This document shows positions 15,853 through 25,312 of a DNA stretch of 64,000 bases, piece by piece. The position numbers and the translations under genes were made by a program. The notes under the pieces were generated by a model. The model was not told the DNA's origin, searched no databases, and saw nothing but the letters and a program-made list of their open reading frames with translations. Location: NCBI RefSeq assembly GCF_008634025.1, contig NZ_PDCM01000001.1, positions 3,256,501-3,320,500 on the forward strand. Reading direction: 5' to 3'. How positions within the stretch are numbered: the stretch's first letter is position 1; the number at the start of each line of letters is the position of its first letter. The stretch is from Streptomyces albofaciens JCM 4342. GTDB lineage: Bacteria; Actinomycetota; Actinomycetes; Streptomycetales; Streptomycetaceae.

Positions 15853-16578
15853 TCAGGCCGCGGCCGGGAGCTCCGGGCGCATCGGCCAGTGCGGGTCCAC
15901 CGCCTCCTCCGTGCCGTTGCGCGCGAACCACGCCTCCAGGCCGCGCGCCTGCGCCGCGTGCCACACCGCCTGCCGGGTGTGCAGCTGGGCCGGGCTCAGC
16001 GACTCCAGCCGCTCCGCGAAGCGGCGCCCCAGCGCCCGTACGACCTGGAGCGCGGCGTCCGCGTCGGCCGCGGCGTCATGGGCGCCGGTCAGCTCGACGC
16101 CGTACTCCGCGCACAGGTCGGTGAGGGTGCGGCGGCCCTTGCGGTAGCGGTCGAGGTGCTTGTCCAGCACCCGCGGGTCCAGGACGGACAGCGGGTGGGC
16201 GCCCAGGTAGTGCTGGAGCGAGGCGGCGCGGTGCCGCCGCAACTCGCGGTCCAGCAGGGTCAGGTCGAACGGCGCGTTCATCACGATCAGCGGCCGCCCG
16301 GCGAGCGACTGGTCGGTCAGCGCCCGGGCTATCTCCTCCATCACGGGCGACGGCCAGCGGCCGTGCAGCGCCAGGTGTTCGGCCGTCAGGCCGTGCACGG
16401 CGACGGCCGCTTCGGGGATCGGGACGCCCGGGTTGACCAGCCACCGGGTGACGCGGGGCACGCTGCGCGGGGTTTCCTGGACGACCAGGGCGGCGGACAC
16501 GATGCGATCTCGCTCCACGTCGATCCCGGTCGTCTCGGTGTCGAAGGAGGCCAGCGGACCGTCGTACCAGCACGGCAT
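15853..16578 (-). CDS. DEDDh 3'-5' exonuclease (DnaQ/epsilon-like)
   Basis: 241 residues. The four acidic metal ligands and the His of DEDDh nucleases are visible: FDTETTGIDVERDRIV (Exo I, Asp and Glu), LIVMNAPFDLTLLDREL (Exo II, with N-A-P-F-D) and GAHDAAADADAALQV (Exo III, HxxxxD). It is a stand-alone proofreading-like exonuclease that would trim DNA or RNA 3' ends; the C-terminal 60 residues are family-specific. The ATG follows gaggag. It diverges from the DUF4365 gene and could share control with it. Confidence 0.9.
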   Translation of the reverse strand: MPCWYDGPLASFDTETTGIDVERDRIVSAALVVQETPRSVPRVTRWLVNPGVPIPEAAVAVHGLTAEHLALHGRWPSPVMEEIARALTDQSLAGRPLIVMNAPFDLTLLDRELRRHRAASLQHYLGAHPLSVLDPRVLDKHLDRYRKGRRTLTDLCAEYGVELTGAHDAAADADAALQVVRALGRRFAERLESLSPAQLHTRQAVWHAAQARGLEAWFARNGTEEAVDPHWPMRPELPAAA

Positions 16579-16764
16579 TCTCACAACTCCTCGCGCTCGT
16601 GCGGCGGATGGCCGACACGGCCACCCGACCTGGTGATACCCGAGGCTTCCGGTTGTCGAACCGTCCTGGTTTGTTGACCACTTGAGGCGGACAAGAACAC
16701 AGCAACGGGCCGTCGCCACGATGACGGCCCCTTCGAACGACCCGGCCCGGAAGGCACTTGAGCG

Positions 16765-17331
16765 ATGACGCTCGCGCAGCCCGAACCGGGAGGACCCATG
16801 CCCGCGCGCACGGCTTCGCTGCGCGGCGCGCTCGCCACCACGGCCTGCATGGAGACGCTCCAGGTGGGCTATCTGCACGCGGTGGCCGCCGCGTCGGGCT
16901 GCTCGCTGGCCCAGCCCTTCCCGGACAACGGCATCGACTGGCACGTCAGCCACGGCGCGCCCGGACACGCCGTCGACGACGAAGTGACCATCAAGGTGCA
17001 GTTGAAGTGCACGTACCAGGTCGCCCCCGGGCCGCCCGGTGCCGGCTTCTCCTTCACCCTGGACAACGACCACCTGGCGAAGCTGGCGCGCACGCCCGTG
17101 GCGGTGCACAAGATCCTGGTCGTGATGCTGGTGCCGCGGACCCAGGAGGACTGGCTGCGGGCCGGCCACGACCGTCTCGAACTGCGGCACTGCTGCTACT
17201 GGATCAACCTGGCCGGCCACCGGGTGACCGGCCGGCGCAGGACCAACGTGCGGATCCCGACCACGCGGATCTTCGACGACCGCGCGCTCTGCGAGATCAT
17301 GACGCGGGTCGGGGCGGGAGGGAGACCCTGA
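16765..17331 (+). CDS. DUF4365 protein, PD-(D/E)XK nuclease-like
   Basis: 188 residues. The DUF4365 signature is clear: Glu30 in ATTACMETLQVGYL, Asp58 in PDNGIDWHV and the QLK of VTIKVQLKCTY (Gln79, Lys81), matching the E...D...QxK layout of PD-(D/E)XK restriction-like nucleases. DUF4365 domains occur in several defence and repair contexts. The start is uncertain: ATG 16798 has a much better SD (gggagg) and would give 177 residues, but the longer N-terminus looks conserved from memory. The stop overlaps the next ATG by one base, so the two are translationally coupled. Role unknown. Confidence 0.75.
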   Translation: MTLAQPEPGGPMPARTASLRGALATTACMETLQVGYLHAVAAASGCSLAQPFPDNGIDWHVSHGAPGHAVDDEVTIKVQLKCTYQVAPGPPGAGFSFTLDNDHLAKLARTPVAVHKILVVMLVPRTQEDWLRAGHDRLELRHCCYWINLAGHRVTGRRRTNVRIPTTRIFDDRALCEIMTRVGAGGRP

Positions 17332-18521
17332 TGCACCGGCCGATCGACGCATACGAATTGCGGCTCCCGGATCCGGCTCAGCTGGACCCGGCGGTGCTCG
17401 GCGCCCTGCTGGCGCGGCACGGCTGGCGGCGGCGGGGAGGCGCCGCCGGCCACTACGCCCGCTGGACACCGCCGGGCGGCGCCACCGGAGGCACCAGCCT
17501 GCTCGTACCCCAGACCCGGACCTTCCCGGACAGCACCGATCTCATCGCGGAGGCGCTGGCCGCCCTCGCGCACAGCGCCGCGCCGTCCGCGCGCGAGGTG
17601 CTGGCGGCGCTCGCGGTGCCCAGCGACGAGGTCCGCTGGGAGCGCGAGGTGCCGGACGACGGGGTGGGCGGCACGCCGTGGGTGGCGCAGGAGCAGCTGC
17701 GGACCGCCGCGCGCTCGATGCTGATGGCCGGCGCGCTCGGCACGTACGGGCGGGCGGGCTATTACGGTGCGCGGCACAAGCGCAAGGCCGAGGCGTTCAT
17801 GGCGGACGTGCTGGTGGGGCCCGCGCCGGCCGGGCGGCGGCTGACCGCGTACGTCCCGGTGGCGGCGGGCCGGGCGGCCGTCGCCGGACTCCAGCGCGCG
17901 CTGCACGCCACCCGCGACGCCACGGACTACCAGCGGGCGACCGGCGGCATGGAGGCGTTCGAGGCCGCCGTGGAGCTGGGGGTGTGCCACGAGCTGGCGG
18001 AGGCGCTGATCTCGCTGGTGCGGGAGGCGGAGGGGGTGCGGATCTCGGTGGAGTGGTCGCCGGGGGCCGGCCCGCCGCCCGGGTTCGCCGCCCGGCCCGA
18101 GCCGGTGGAGTTCTCGCCCGGCGACCTGCCCGCGCTCCAGGCGGCGGCCCAGCGCTACGTCCGCGACGAGCCGTCGCTGCCGGTGCGGGTGACCGGCGCG
18201 GTGGTACGCCTGCGGCGCGAGCGGCCCGGCGGTCCCGGCGCCGTGCGGCTGCGGGTGCTGACCGGGGCCGACGTCATGCAGGTACGGGTCGCGCTGGACG
18301 AGGAGGACTACCGCATCGCCGGACACGCCCACCTGGTGGGCCTGCCCATCCGGGTCAGCGGGCGCCTGGAGAGCCGGGGTGGCTTCCGCCGCATCACGGG
18401 CGCGTCGGACGTCACCCCCGTACAGGTCGACGAGGCCGAACGGGACCGGCTGCTGAAGTCGCTCCAGGAGAACCTGGACTTCTTCGAGGAGGCGTGCGGC
18501 GGGCCGCTGCCGGGCGACTGA
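17331..18521 (+). CDS. Unknown protein coupled to the DUF4365 nuclease, possible OB-fold at C-terminus
   Basis: 396 residues, no family recognised. Residues 1-60 look like a small helical domain (DPAVLGALLARHGWRRRG). The middle (about 90-265) is alpha/beta with tyrosine- and arginine-rich patches (GRAGYYGARHKRKAEAFMA). The C-terminus (about 278-380) alternates strands as in an OB-fold: LPVRVTGAVVRLRRE, VMQVRVALDEEDYRIA, LPIRVSGRLESRGGFRRI. The inference is a nucleic-acid-binding partner of the nuclease. TGATG overlap with the upstream gene and a hairpin right after the stop make the pair a closed two-gene unit. Confidence 0.7.
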   Translation: MHRPIDAYELRLPDPAQLDPAVLGALLARHGWRRRGGAAGHYARWTPPGGATGGTSLLVPQTRTFPDSTDLIAEALAALAHSAAPSAREVLAALAVPSDEVRWEREVPDDGVGGTPWVAQEQLRTAARSMLMAGALGTYGRAGYYGARHKRKAEAFMADVLVGPAPAGRRLTAYVPVAAGRAAVAGLQRALHATRDATDYQRATGGMEAFEAAVELGVCHELAEALISLVREAEGVRISVEWSPGAGPPPGFAARPEPVEFSPGDLPALQAAAQRYVRDEPSLPVRVTGAVVRLRRERPGGPGAVRLRVLTGADVMQVRVALDEEDYRIAGHAHLVGLPIRVSGRLESRGGFRRITGASDVTPVQVDEAERDRLLKSLQENLDFFEEACGGPLPGD

Positions 18522-18530
18522 GCGGGCGCG

Positions 18531-18565
18531 GCGCACCGGCCGGGAGGGGCCGCCGGCCGGTGCGC
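18531..18565 (+). terminator. Hairpin terminator before thrS
   Basis: A perfect 13-bp stem (18531-18543 with 18553-18565) starts 9 bases after the stop of the upstream gene. Confidence 0.75.
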
Positions 18566-18677
18566 CCGTCCGCGCGGGGGAGCGCACGGCACAACCGTTT
18601 CGCGAGGAAGACCGGTGGCTCGGTACGATTCGGCTGCGCAGCAAACGCTGACGCGCCCGAGAAGTCAGGAGAGACCG

Positions 18678-20660
18678 GTGTCAGACGTCCGTGTGACCAT
18701 CCAACGCGATTCCGAGCGGGAAGAACGCGTGGTGACCACGGGCACTACGGCCGCCGACCTCTTCCAGGGCGAGCGTTCCGTCGTCGCCGCGCGCGTCGCC
18801 GGGCAGCTCAAGGACCTGGCGTACGAGGTCGCCGAGGGCGACGAGGTCGAGCCCGTCGAGATCAGCAGCCAGGACGGCCTGGACATCCTGCGGCACTCCA
18901 CCGCCCACGTGATGGCGCAGGCCGTGCAGGAGCTGTTCCCGGAGGCGAAGCTGGGCATCGGCCCGCCCATCAAGGACGGCTTCTACTACGACTTCGACGT
19001 CGAGACCCCGTTCACCCCCGAGGACCTCAAGCGCATCGAGAAGAAGATGCAGGAGATCCAGAAGCGCGGGCAGAAGTTCGCCCGGCGCCCGGTGAGCGAC
19101 GACGACGCCCGCGCCGAGCTGGCAGGCGAGCCGTACAAGCTGGAGCTGATCGGCCTCAAGGGCTCCGCCGCGGAGGCCGCCGAGGGCGCGTCCGCCGAGG
19201 TCGGCGCCGGTGAGCTGACCATCTACGACAACCTCGACGCCAAGAGCGGCGAGCTGTGCTGGAAGGACCTGTGCCGCGGCCCGCACCTGCCGAGCACCCG
19301 GGTCATCCCGGCCTTCAAGCTGATGCGCTCGGCCGCCGCCTACTGGCGCGGCAGCGAGAAGAACAAGCAGCTCCAGCGCATCTACGGCACCGCCTGGCCG
19401 ACCAAGGACGAGCTGAAGGCGTACCTGGAGTTCCTCGCCGAGGCCGAGAAGCGCGACCACCGCAAGCTGGGCGCGGAGCTGGACCTGTTCTCCATCCCGG
19501 AGGAGCTGGGCTCGGGCCTGGCCGTCTTCCACCCGAAGGGCGGCATCATCCGCCGGGAGATGGAGAACTACTCCCGCCGCCGCCACGAGGACGCGGACTA
19601 CGAGTTCGTCAACACCCCGCACATTTCGAAGGAAGGCCTCTTCGAGACCTCGGGGCACCTGCCGAACTACGCCGAGGCGATGTTCCCGCCGCTGGAGTTC
19701 GACGGGCAGAACTACCGCCTGAAGGCGATGAACTGCCCCATGCACAACCTGATCTTCAAGGCGCGCGGCCGCTCGTACCGTGAACTGCCGCTGCGGCTCT
19801 TCGAGTTCGGCACGGTCTACCGCTACGAGAAGTCCGGCGTGGTGCACGGCCTGACCCGGGCCCGCGGCTTCACCCAGGACGACTCGCACATCTACTGCAC
19901 CAAGGAGCAGATGGCGGACGAGCTGGACTCGCTGCTGACCTTCGTGCTGGACCTGCTGCGCGACTACGGCCTGAACGACTTCGAGCTGGAGCTGTCCACC
20001 CGCGACCCCGAGTCCGACAAGTTCATCGGCGAGGACGCGGAGTGGGAGGAGGCCACCGAGGCGCTGCGCCAGGCGGCCGAGAAGCAGGGCCTGCCGCTGG
20101 TCCCGGACCCGGGCGGCGCCGCCTACTACGGGCCCAAGATCTCCGTGCAGGCGCGCGACGCGATCGGCCGGTCCTGGCAGATGTCGACCATCCAGGTCGA
20201 CTTCCAGCAGCCCAAGCGCTTCGGCCTGGAGTACACCGCGGCGGACGGCTCCAAGCAGCAGCCGGTCATGATCCACCGGGCGCTGTTCGGCTCGATCGAG
20301 CGGTTCTTCGCGGTGCTGCTGGAGCACTACGCGGGCGCCTTCCCGGTGTGGCTGGCCCCGGTGCAGGCCACCGGCATCCCGATCGGCGACGACCACGTCC
20401 CGTACCTCCAGGAGTTCGCGGCCGAGGCCAAGAAGGCGGGCCTGCGGGTGGAGGTGGACTCCTCCGCGGACCGGATGCAGAAGAAGATCCGCAACGCGCA
20501 GAAGTCCAAGGTCCCGTTCATGATCATCGCGGGTGACGAGGACGTGTCCAACGGCGCGGTCTCGTTCCGCTACCGGGACGGGTCGCAGAAGAACGGCATC
20601 CCGAAGGCCCAGGCCATCCAGGAGATGCTGGACGCGGTGGAGCGCCGGGTCCAGGTGTGA
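18678..20660 (+). CDS. thrS: Threonyl-tRNA synthetase
   Basis: 660 residues, the family length. Order of domains: TGS (1-65), second additional domain with [16 protein letters not shown] (HxxxH, editing site), class II core with motif 1, motif 2 ([20 protein letters not shown]), the zinc Cys in [10 protein letters not shown], motif 3 ([13 protein letters not shown]), then the anticodon-binding domain. The GTG start follows aggagaga; the upstream frame is short and non-coding. It charges tRNA-Thr and clears Ser-tRNA-Thr. TACGAT at 18623-18628 may be a -10. No T-box leader is seen. Confidence 0.97.
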   Translation: MSDVRVTIQRDSEREERVVTTGTTAADLFQGERSVVAARVAGQLKDLAYEVAEGDEVEPVEISSQDGLDILRHSTAHVMAQAVQELFPEAKLGIGPPIKDGFYYDFDVETPFTPEDLKRIEKKMQEIQKRGQKFARRPVSDDDARAELAGEPYKLELIGLKGSAAEAAEGASAEVGAGELTIYDNLDAKSGELCWKDLCRGPHLPSTRVIPAFKLMRSAAAYWRGSEKNKQLQRIYGTAWPTKDELKAYLEFLAEAEKRDHRKLGAELDLFSIPEELGSGLAVFHPKGGIIRREMENYSRRRHEDADYEFVNTPHISKEGLFETSGHLPNYAEAMFPPLEFDGQNYRLKAMNCPMHNLIFKARGRSYRELPLRLFEFGTVYRYEKSGVVHGLTRARGFTQDDSHIYCTKEQMADELDSLLTFVLDLLRDYGLNDFELELSTRDPESDKFIGEDAEWEEATEALRQAAEKQGLPLVPDPGGAAYYGPKISVQARDAIGRSWQMSTIQVDFQQPKRFGLEYTAADGSKQQPVMIHRALFGSIERFFAVLLEHYAGAFPVWLAPVQATGIPIGDDHVPYLQEFAAEAKKAGLRVEVDSSADRMQKKIRNAQKSKVPFMIIAGDEDVSNGAVSFRYRDGSQKNGIPKAQAIQEMLDAVERRVQV

Positions 20661-20665
20661 GACGG

Positions 20666-20747
20666 GCCCCGCGCACGCGGGGCACCCGAGACGGGCCCCG
20701 CGTCGGCGGGGTGTACGAGGGGCGGTCCCGGCCGGGGGCCGCCCCTC
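20666..20747 (+). terminator. Three successive hairpins after thrS
   Basis: The word gagacgggccccgcg occurs twice (from 20659 and from 20689) and each copy forms a hairpin (20666-20683; 20696-20711). A third 9-bp stem follows (20717-20725 with 20739-20747). A duplicated terminator is the simplest reading. Confidence 0.65.
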
Positions 20748-20786
20748 GCCGCATTCCCGCCCGGGCCGGGGAATATGCTGGCCCGC

Positions 20787-21332
20787 ATGACGAGTGAGCC
20801 GGAGCAGCAGATCGGAGTCGGGACACAGGACGCCTTCCAGCGACTGTGGACGCCCCACCGGATGGCGTACATCCAGGGGGAGAACAAACCGACCGGACCG
20901 GGCGCCGAGGACGGCTGCCCCTTCTGCACGATTCCGGCCAAGTCGGACGAGGACGGGCTGGTGATCGCCCGCGGCGAGCACGTCTACGCGGTGCTCAACC
21001 TCTACCCGTACAACGGCGGCCACCTGATGTCCGTCCCCTACCGCCATGTGGCCGACTACACCGACCTCGACCGGGCCGAGACGCTGGAGCTGGCCGAGTT
21101 CACCAAGCGGGCGATGACCGCGCTGCGGACCGCCTCCGGTGCCCACGGCTTCAACATCGGCCTCAACCAGGGCGCCGTCGCCGGCGCGGGCATCGCCGCC
21201 CACCTGCACCAGCACGTGGTGCCGCGGTGGGGCGGGGACACCAACTTCATGCCCGTAGTGGGCCAGACGAAGGTGCTTCCGCAGCTGCTCGCCGACACCC
21301 GGCAGATGCTGGCCGACGTCTGGCCGCAGTAG
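20787..21332 (+). CDS. HIT-family nucleotide hydrolase/transferase
   Basis: 181 residues. The histidine triad AAHLHQHVVPRW (HxHxH) is present, with a CPFC pair near residue 48 and the NLYPYNGGHLMSVPYRHV block of the HIT fold. Members act on AMP derivatives such as Ap4A. In mycobacteria the same place in front of the PIM operon is held by a related protein. ATG 20787 was preferred because TATGCT ends 8 bases upstream, suggesting a leaderless message; ATG 20775 is possible. Confidence 0.88.
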   Translation: MTSEPEQQIGVGTQDAFQRLWTPHRMAYIQGENKPTGPGAEDGCPFCTIPAKSDEDGLVIARGEHVYAVLNLYPYNGGHLMSVPYRHVADYTDLDRAETLELAEFTKRAMTALRTASGAHGFNIGLNQGAVAGAGIAAHLHQHVVPRWGGDTNFMPVVGQTKVLPQLLADTRQMLADVWPQ

Positions 21333-21442
21333 TCCGGACGCGCGGGACGGCATAGCCCGGACGCCGCAGCGCGGCCGAGACACGTCCTCCGTTTAATCGG
21401 ATAAATAGCCAGAATACGGACAAGTTGCCCTGTAATGGTGGG

Positions 21443-22249
21443 GTGACTTCCCTGCATCGTCGCTCCGTGCTGCGTGCCGCCCCGGCCGCGGCCGCCGGTG
21501 CGCTCGCGACCGGGTGCGCGACGGCCCGTACGGACACCGCGTCCGTACGGGCCTCCGGCCCCCCGCCGCCGGGCGGGACCGGCCCGCCGGCCTCGGGGGC
21601 GCGCCCCTCGGGCCCGGGCGCCGCCCGCCCGCCGACCCGCGCCCCCGGCCTGCCCGTACAGATCCAGCACGGCCCGCCCCGCGGCAGCGCCGTCGCCCTC
21701 ACCTTCCACGGCCAGGGCGACCCGAAGACCGCCACCGCGCTGCTCGGCGAGGCCGAGCGGGCCGGGGCCCGGGTGACCGTGCTGGCCGTCGGCAGCTGGC
21801 TCGACGAACAGCCGGCGATGGCCCGCCGCATCCTCGACGGCGGCCATGAGCTGGGCAATCACACCCTGCGCCACCTCGACATCTGCGCCCTGCCGGCGGA
21901 CGCCGCGTACGCCGAGATCACCGGCTGCGCACAGCGGCTGCGCAAGCTGACCGGCACGATCGGCAGCTGGTTCCGGCCCTCCCGCACGCAGTACGCCACC
22001 GAGCTGGTGACCCGGCTGGCCCGCCGGGCCGGATACCCGCACATCCTCTCCTACGACGTCGACTCCCTCGACGCGGACGACCCGGGCGCCCCCGCCGTCC
22101 GGCGCACCGTGCTGGACCGGGCCCGCGCCGGATCCATCGTGAGCCTCCACCTCGGGCACCCCGGCACGGTTGCCGCGCTGCCCCCGATCCTCGACGGCCT
22201 GCACCGGCGCGGACTGCGCGCGGTGACGACAACGGAGCTTGTGACCTGA
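21443..22249 (+). CDS. Exported NodB-like (polysaccharide deacetylase fold) protein with altered active site
   Basis: 268 residues. The N-terminus is a twin-arginine lipoprotein signal: HRRSVLRAAPAAAAGALATG followed by Cys (lipobox ATGC). A Pro/Gly linker precedes a NodB domain. The second motif HELGNHTLRH keeps the two metal histidines, and SLHLG near the end fits motif 5. The first motif, usually TFDDGP, is TFHGQGD, so the catalytic base and first metal Asp are gone or moved; motif 3 is RPSRTQY. It may be inactive or have a different chemistry. GTG chosen at the signal peptide. Coupled by one base to the next gene. Confidence 0.75.
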   Translation: MTSLHRRSVLRAAPAAAAGALATGCATARTDTASVRASGPPPPGGTGPPASGARPSGPGAARPPTRAPGLPVQIQHGPPRGSAVALTFHGQGDPKTATALLGEAERAGARVTVLAVGSWLDEQPAMARRILDGGHELGNHTLRHLDICALPADAAYAEITGCAQRLRKLTGTIGSWFRPSRTQYATELVTRLARRAGYPHILSYDVDSLDADDPGAPAVRRTVLDRARAGSIVSLHLGHPGTVAALPPILDGLHRRGLRAVTTTELVT

Positions 22250-23454
22250 TGGCTGACCGTACCCGTATCCAAGACCCGAAGCGTGTACGCGGCGGCCACC
22301 GGGCCGCGCTGCTGGCCGTCGCCTGCGCACTGATGGCGGCGGGGTGCAGCGACGGCGGGACGAAGGACGCCGGCCACAGCCCCGGCGCCTCGGCCCCGGC
22401 CTCGCCCGCCAAGGCCGCCCGGCCCCTGCTGCCGGGCATGCCGCCGCTGCTGGACGAGCACGACCTGTACGCGGCGGACCGCCCCGGCAAACTGGCGCCG
22501 CAGGTCAAGGACTTCCCCTCGCGGGTGTACGTGCCGAACACCGGCTCCGACACGGTGAGCGTCATCGACCCCAAGACGTACAAGGTCATCGAGACCATTC
22601 CGGTGGGGGTGCAGCCACAGCACGTCGTCCCCTCGTGGGACATGAAGACGCTGTGGGTGAACAACAACCGCGGCCACGACCTGACCCCGATCGACCCGGC
22701 GACCGGCCGGTCCGGCCGGCCGGTGGACGTACACGACCCGTACAACCTCTACTTCACGCCGAACGGCAAGTACGCGGTCGTGATGGCCTCGATGGACAAG
22801 GAGCTGGTCTTCCGCGACCCGAAGACCATGGAGGTGCGCAAGACCGTCCCGGTGACCTGCGCGGGCGTCAACCACGCGGACTTCTCCGCGGACGGCAAGT
22901 ACTTCATCGTCTCCTGCGAGTTCTCCGCCGAGCTGCTGAAGGTCGACACCGAGAAGATGAAGGTCATCGGGCAGCAGAAACTGCCGTTCCGGGGCGCGAT
23001 GCCGCAGGACGTGAAGGTCTCGCCGGACGGACGCACCTGGTACGTCGCGGACATGATGGCCGACGGCATGTGGGTCCTGGACGGCGACAAGTTCGAACAG
23101 CCCCGGCTGATGCCGACCGGCAAGGGCGCCCACGGGCTCTACGTCAGCCGCGACTCCAAGACGATGTACATCTCCAACCGCGGCGAGGGCTCGGTGTCCC
23201 TGCTCGACTTCAAGAGCGGCAAGCTCGTGGACAAGTGGCACATCCCCGGCGGCGGCAGCCCCGACATGGGCGGGGTCTCCGCCGACGGCAAGGTGCTGTG
23301 GCTCTCCGGCCGCTACAACTCCGAGGTCTACGCGATGGACACCCGGACCGGGAAGACCCTGGCCAAGATCCCGGTGGGGGAGGGGCCGCACGGGCTGGCG
23401 GTGTACCCGCAGCCCGGGCGGTACTCACTGGGGCACACGGGCATCTTCCGGTAG
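22249..23454 (+). CDS. YVTN/YncE-type beta-propeller lipoprotein
   Basis: 401 residues. A lipoprotein signal (LLAVACALMAAGC) and Ser/Ala/Pro linker are followed by about seven blades with the repeated pattern VYVPNTGSDTVSVIDPKT, LWVNNNRGHDLTPIDPATG, MYISNRGEGSVSLLDFKSG. Such propellers are usually extracellular binding scaffolds. The ATG overlaps the stop of the NodB-like gene, so both are made together, and both are surface lipoproteins. This suggests a cell-wall or surface-polysaccharide role (inference). A hairpin follows. Confidence 0.85.
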   Translation: MADRTRIQDPKRVRGGHRAALLAVACALMAAGCSDGGTKDAGHSPGASAPASPAKAARPLLPGMPPLLDEHDLYAADRPGKLAPQVKDFPSRVYVPNTGSDTVSVIDPKTYKVIETIPVGVQPQHVVPSWDMKTLWVNNNRGHDLTPIDPATGRSGRPVDVHDPYNLYFTPNGKYAVVMASMDKELVFRDPKTMEVRKTVPVTCAGVNHADFSADGKYFIVSCEFSAELLKVDTEKMKVIGQQKLPFRGAMPQDVKVSPDGRTWYVADMMADGMWVLDGDKFEQPRLMPTGKGAHGLYVSRDSKTMYISNRGEGSVSLLDFKSGKLVDKWHIPGGGSPDMGGVSADGKVLWLSGRYNSEVYAMDTRTGKTLAKIPVGEGPHGLAVYPQPGRYSLGHTGIFR

Positions 23455-23465
23455 GCGTCTCCCCG

Positions 23466-23504
23466 CGCGGCGGGCCCGGCCGGGACTCCCGGCCGCCCGC
23501 CGCG
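23466..23504. terminator. Bidirectional terminator between convergent genes
   Basis: Nine base pairs (23466-23474 with 23496-23504) and a further 8-bp inner stem across a 2-base bulge separate the propeller gene from the convergent membrane protein gene. Confidence 0.7.
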
Positions 23505-23512
23505 ACCAGCGG

Positions 23513-25192
23513 CTACGCGTTGTACTCGTCCGCCTTGCGCGGCTCCGCCGCCTGCACCTGACCGCTCAGCACCAGCGAACGGCTGTCGAAGCGCGCGATG
23601 TCCACGCCGTTCTCCTTGAGCACGCTCAGCGCGGCGGAGTGCACCACGCGCAGCACCGGCGTCGCGGCACGCAGCGCGTCGTCGGCCATGAAGCGGTGCC
23701 GCCAGGGCTTGTCGGCCCAGGCGTGCCGCAGGCCGAACGGCTCCGGCAGGGTCAGCTTCCCGCCCAGGAACTCCAGGAAGCCGGGGAACCAGGTCAGCGG
23801 GGCGCGGGCGGCCAGGCGCACCACCTCGCTCGCGTTGACCAGCGGGAGGTTCACGGACTTGGTCTCCCAGAACTTGACCGTCTTGGAGACGCTCTTGGTC
23901 TTCGGCGAGGGCTTGGAGGTGAACAGCGGGTTCACCGGGCCGAGGGCGTGACCGGTGACCTCGACGCGCAGCGTCTCGTGCAGCACGGTGACGGTGATCA
24001 GCAGGGTTATGACCAGTTGGCCGTCCCACAGCACGAACTGCACGCCGAGGTAGTGCCGGCTGCCGCTGCCGAACTGCTGTTCGTTGCAGATCCGCTCTAT
24101 CTCGTGGCCGCGGACCTGGAACGCCTCCACCTCCGTGCCCGAGGGGCGGGAGACCGAACCGGCCTTCTCGCCGACCGGCACCACGATCCAGTGGCGTACG
24201 GAAGGGGCCTCCTTGAAGCCGCCGGTGTGCAGCGGGCTGCGCTCCAGAAGGCGCAGCCGGTCGTGGATGACGCGGATGACGTCGTAGCTGCGGAACGGGT
24301 TGATCTCGCCGCCCTCGTCGGCGGGCCGCAGCTCCTCGGCCATCTGCCAGCTGCCCCAGCGGGTGCCCATGCCGAGTATGCCGTTGGGGCCCGCGTAGAA
24401 GGCGACGTTGCTCTGCTGCTCGGCGCTGAGCTTGGCCAGGTTCTGGCGCATCTGCTCGGCCGCGGTCTCGTTCGGGTCGCGGGGCACCGCCTCGGGGATC
24501 TTGGCGCCCACGCCGCCGCCTTCGAGCAGGCCCTTCCAGGCCTCGCGCAGGTCCCGCGCGGTGGCCTCGCTGATCCGCTTCGCCCACCACCAGCCGATCA
24601 CCGGCGCCACGACCATGGCCCGCAGATACACCGACCAGAAGCCGGTGAACGGCAGCTTGACCAGGAACAGCACGGCCAGCCCGGCCATCGCGATCATCAG
24701 CGCCACGCCGAGCGCCGAGGTGCCGGTGCCCTGCGCCCTGGCGAGCAGCTTCTTCAGCTGGAAGGCGCCCAGCCACAGCAGCACGCCGGGCAGGAAGAGC
24801 AGCCCGAAGACCAGCATCAGCGCGGTCAGCTTGACGTCGCGGATCTTGCGGATGCGGCTGGCCGCGAGGCAGTGCTCGACGACCGTCTGCGGTTCGATGC
24901 CGAAGGACTGGATGAGCGCGCCGCGCCCGCCGCCCAGCATGCGCAGTTGGAGCGCGCGGGAGAACGCCTCCCCCAGATTCGGCTCGAACAGGGAGAGCTT
25001 GGGCGGCTTGATGGTCGACTTCGCGGTGTCGGAGTCCGCCTTCGAGATGTCGGAGAGCGGGTTGTCCCGGTACGCGGCCGAGGCCAGCGCCTGGGTCGCC
25101 GCGGTCTGCCCGGCACCGCCGGACAGCGGGACCTGCGCCCCGGGACTGAAGTCGAAGCCGTCTGCTGCCACTGCCGCCCCCATCACCCGCAC
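23513..25192 (-). CDS. Large multi-pass membrane protein of unknown function
   Basis: 559 residues. After a polar N-terminus (1-120) there are hydrophobic segments around 123-147 (TALMLVFGLLFLPGVLLWLG), 160-180 and 185-202, and another near 385-400 (LVITLLITVTVLHETL). A cytoplasmic-looking region (about 205-380) contains GGFKEAPSVRHWIVVPVG. No family recognised. The start is one of several close GTG/ATG codons (25192, 25186, 25183); the first is given. It stands alone between the propeller gene and the EF-G-like gene. Confidence 0.75.
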   Translation of the reverse strand: MRVMGAAVAADGFDFSPGAQVPLSGGAGQTAATQALASAAYRDNPLSDISKADSDTAKSTIKPPKLSLFEPNLGEAFSRALQLRMLGGGRGALIQSFGIEPQTVVEHCLAASRIRKIRDVKLTALMLVFGLLFLPGVLLWLGAFQLKKLLARAQGTGTSALGVALMIAMAGLAVLFLVKLPFTGFWSVYLRAMVVAPVIGWWWAKRISEATARDLREAWKGLLEGGGVGAKIPEAVPRDPNETAAEQMRQNLAKLSAEQQSNVAFYAGPNGILGMGTRWGSWQMAEELRPADEGGEINPFRSYDVIRVIHDRLRLLERSPLHTGGFKEAPSVRHWIVVPVGEKAGSVSRPSGTEVEAFQVRGHEIERICNEQQFGSGSRHYLGVQFVLWDGQLVITLLITVTVLHETLRVEVTGHALGPVNPLFTSKPSPKTKSVSKTVKFWETKSVNLPLVNASEVVRLAARAPLTWFPGFLEFLGGKLTLPEPFGLRHAWADKPWRHRFMADDALRAATPVLRVVHSAALSVLKENGVDIARFDSRSLVLSGQVQAAEPRKADEYNA

Positions 25193-25312
25193 GCTTTCGC
25201 CGCTGCGGCCTTCTTCCCAACTACCGCCGTCCGCACACCTTCTGAGCTGCGATCACAGCCTACCGGCCGACGGCCGCCCGGGAAGTGCCGAGGGCCGCCG
25301 GCCGGCCAGGCC

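Noticed and set aside
18681..21383. 900-codon open frame on the minus strand opposite thrS
   Set aside because: Typical antisense frame of a GC3-rich gene; its protein is Val/Leu/Gly/His-rich without domains, while thrS is certain.
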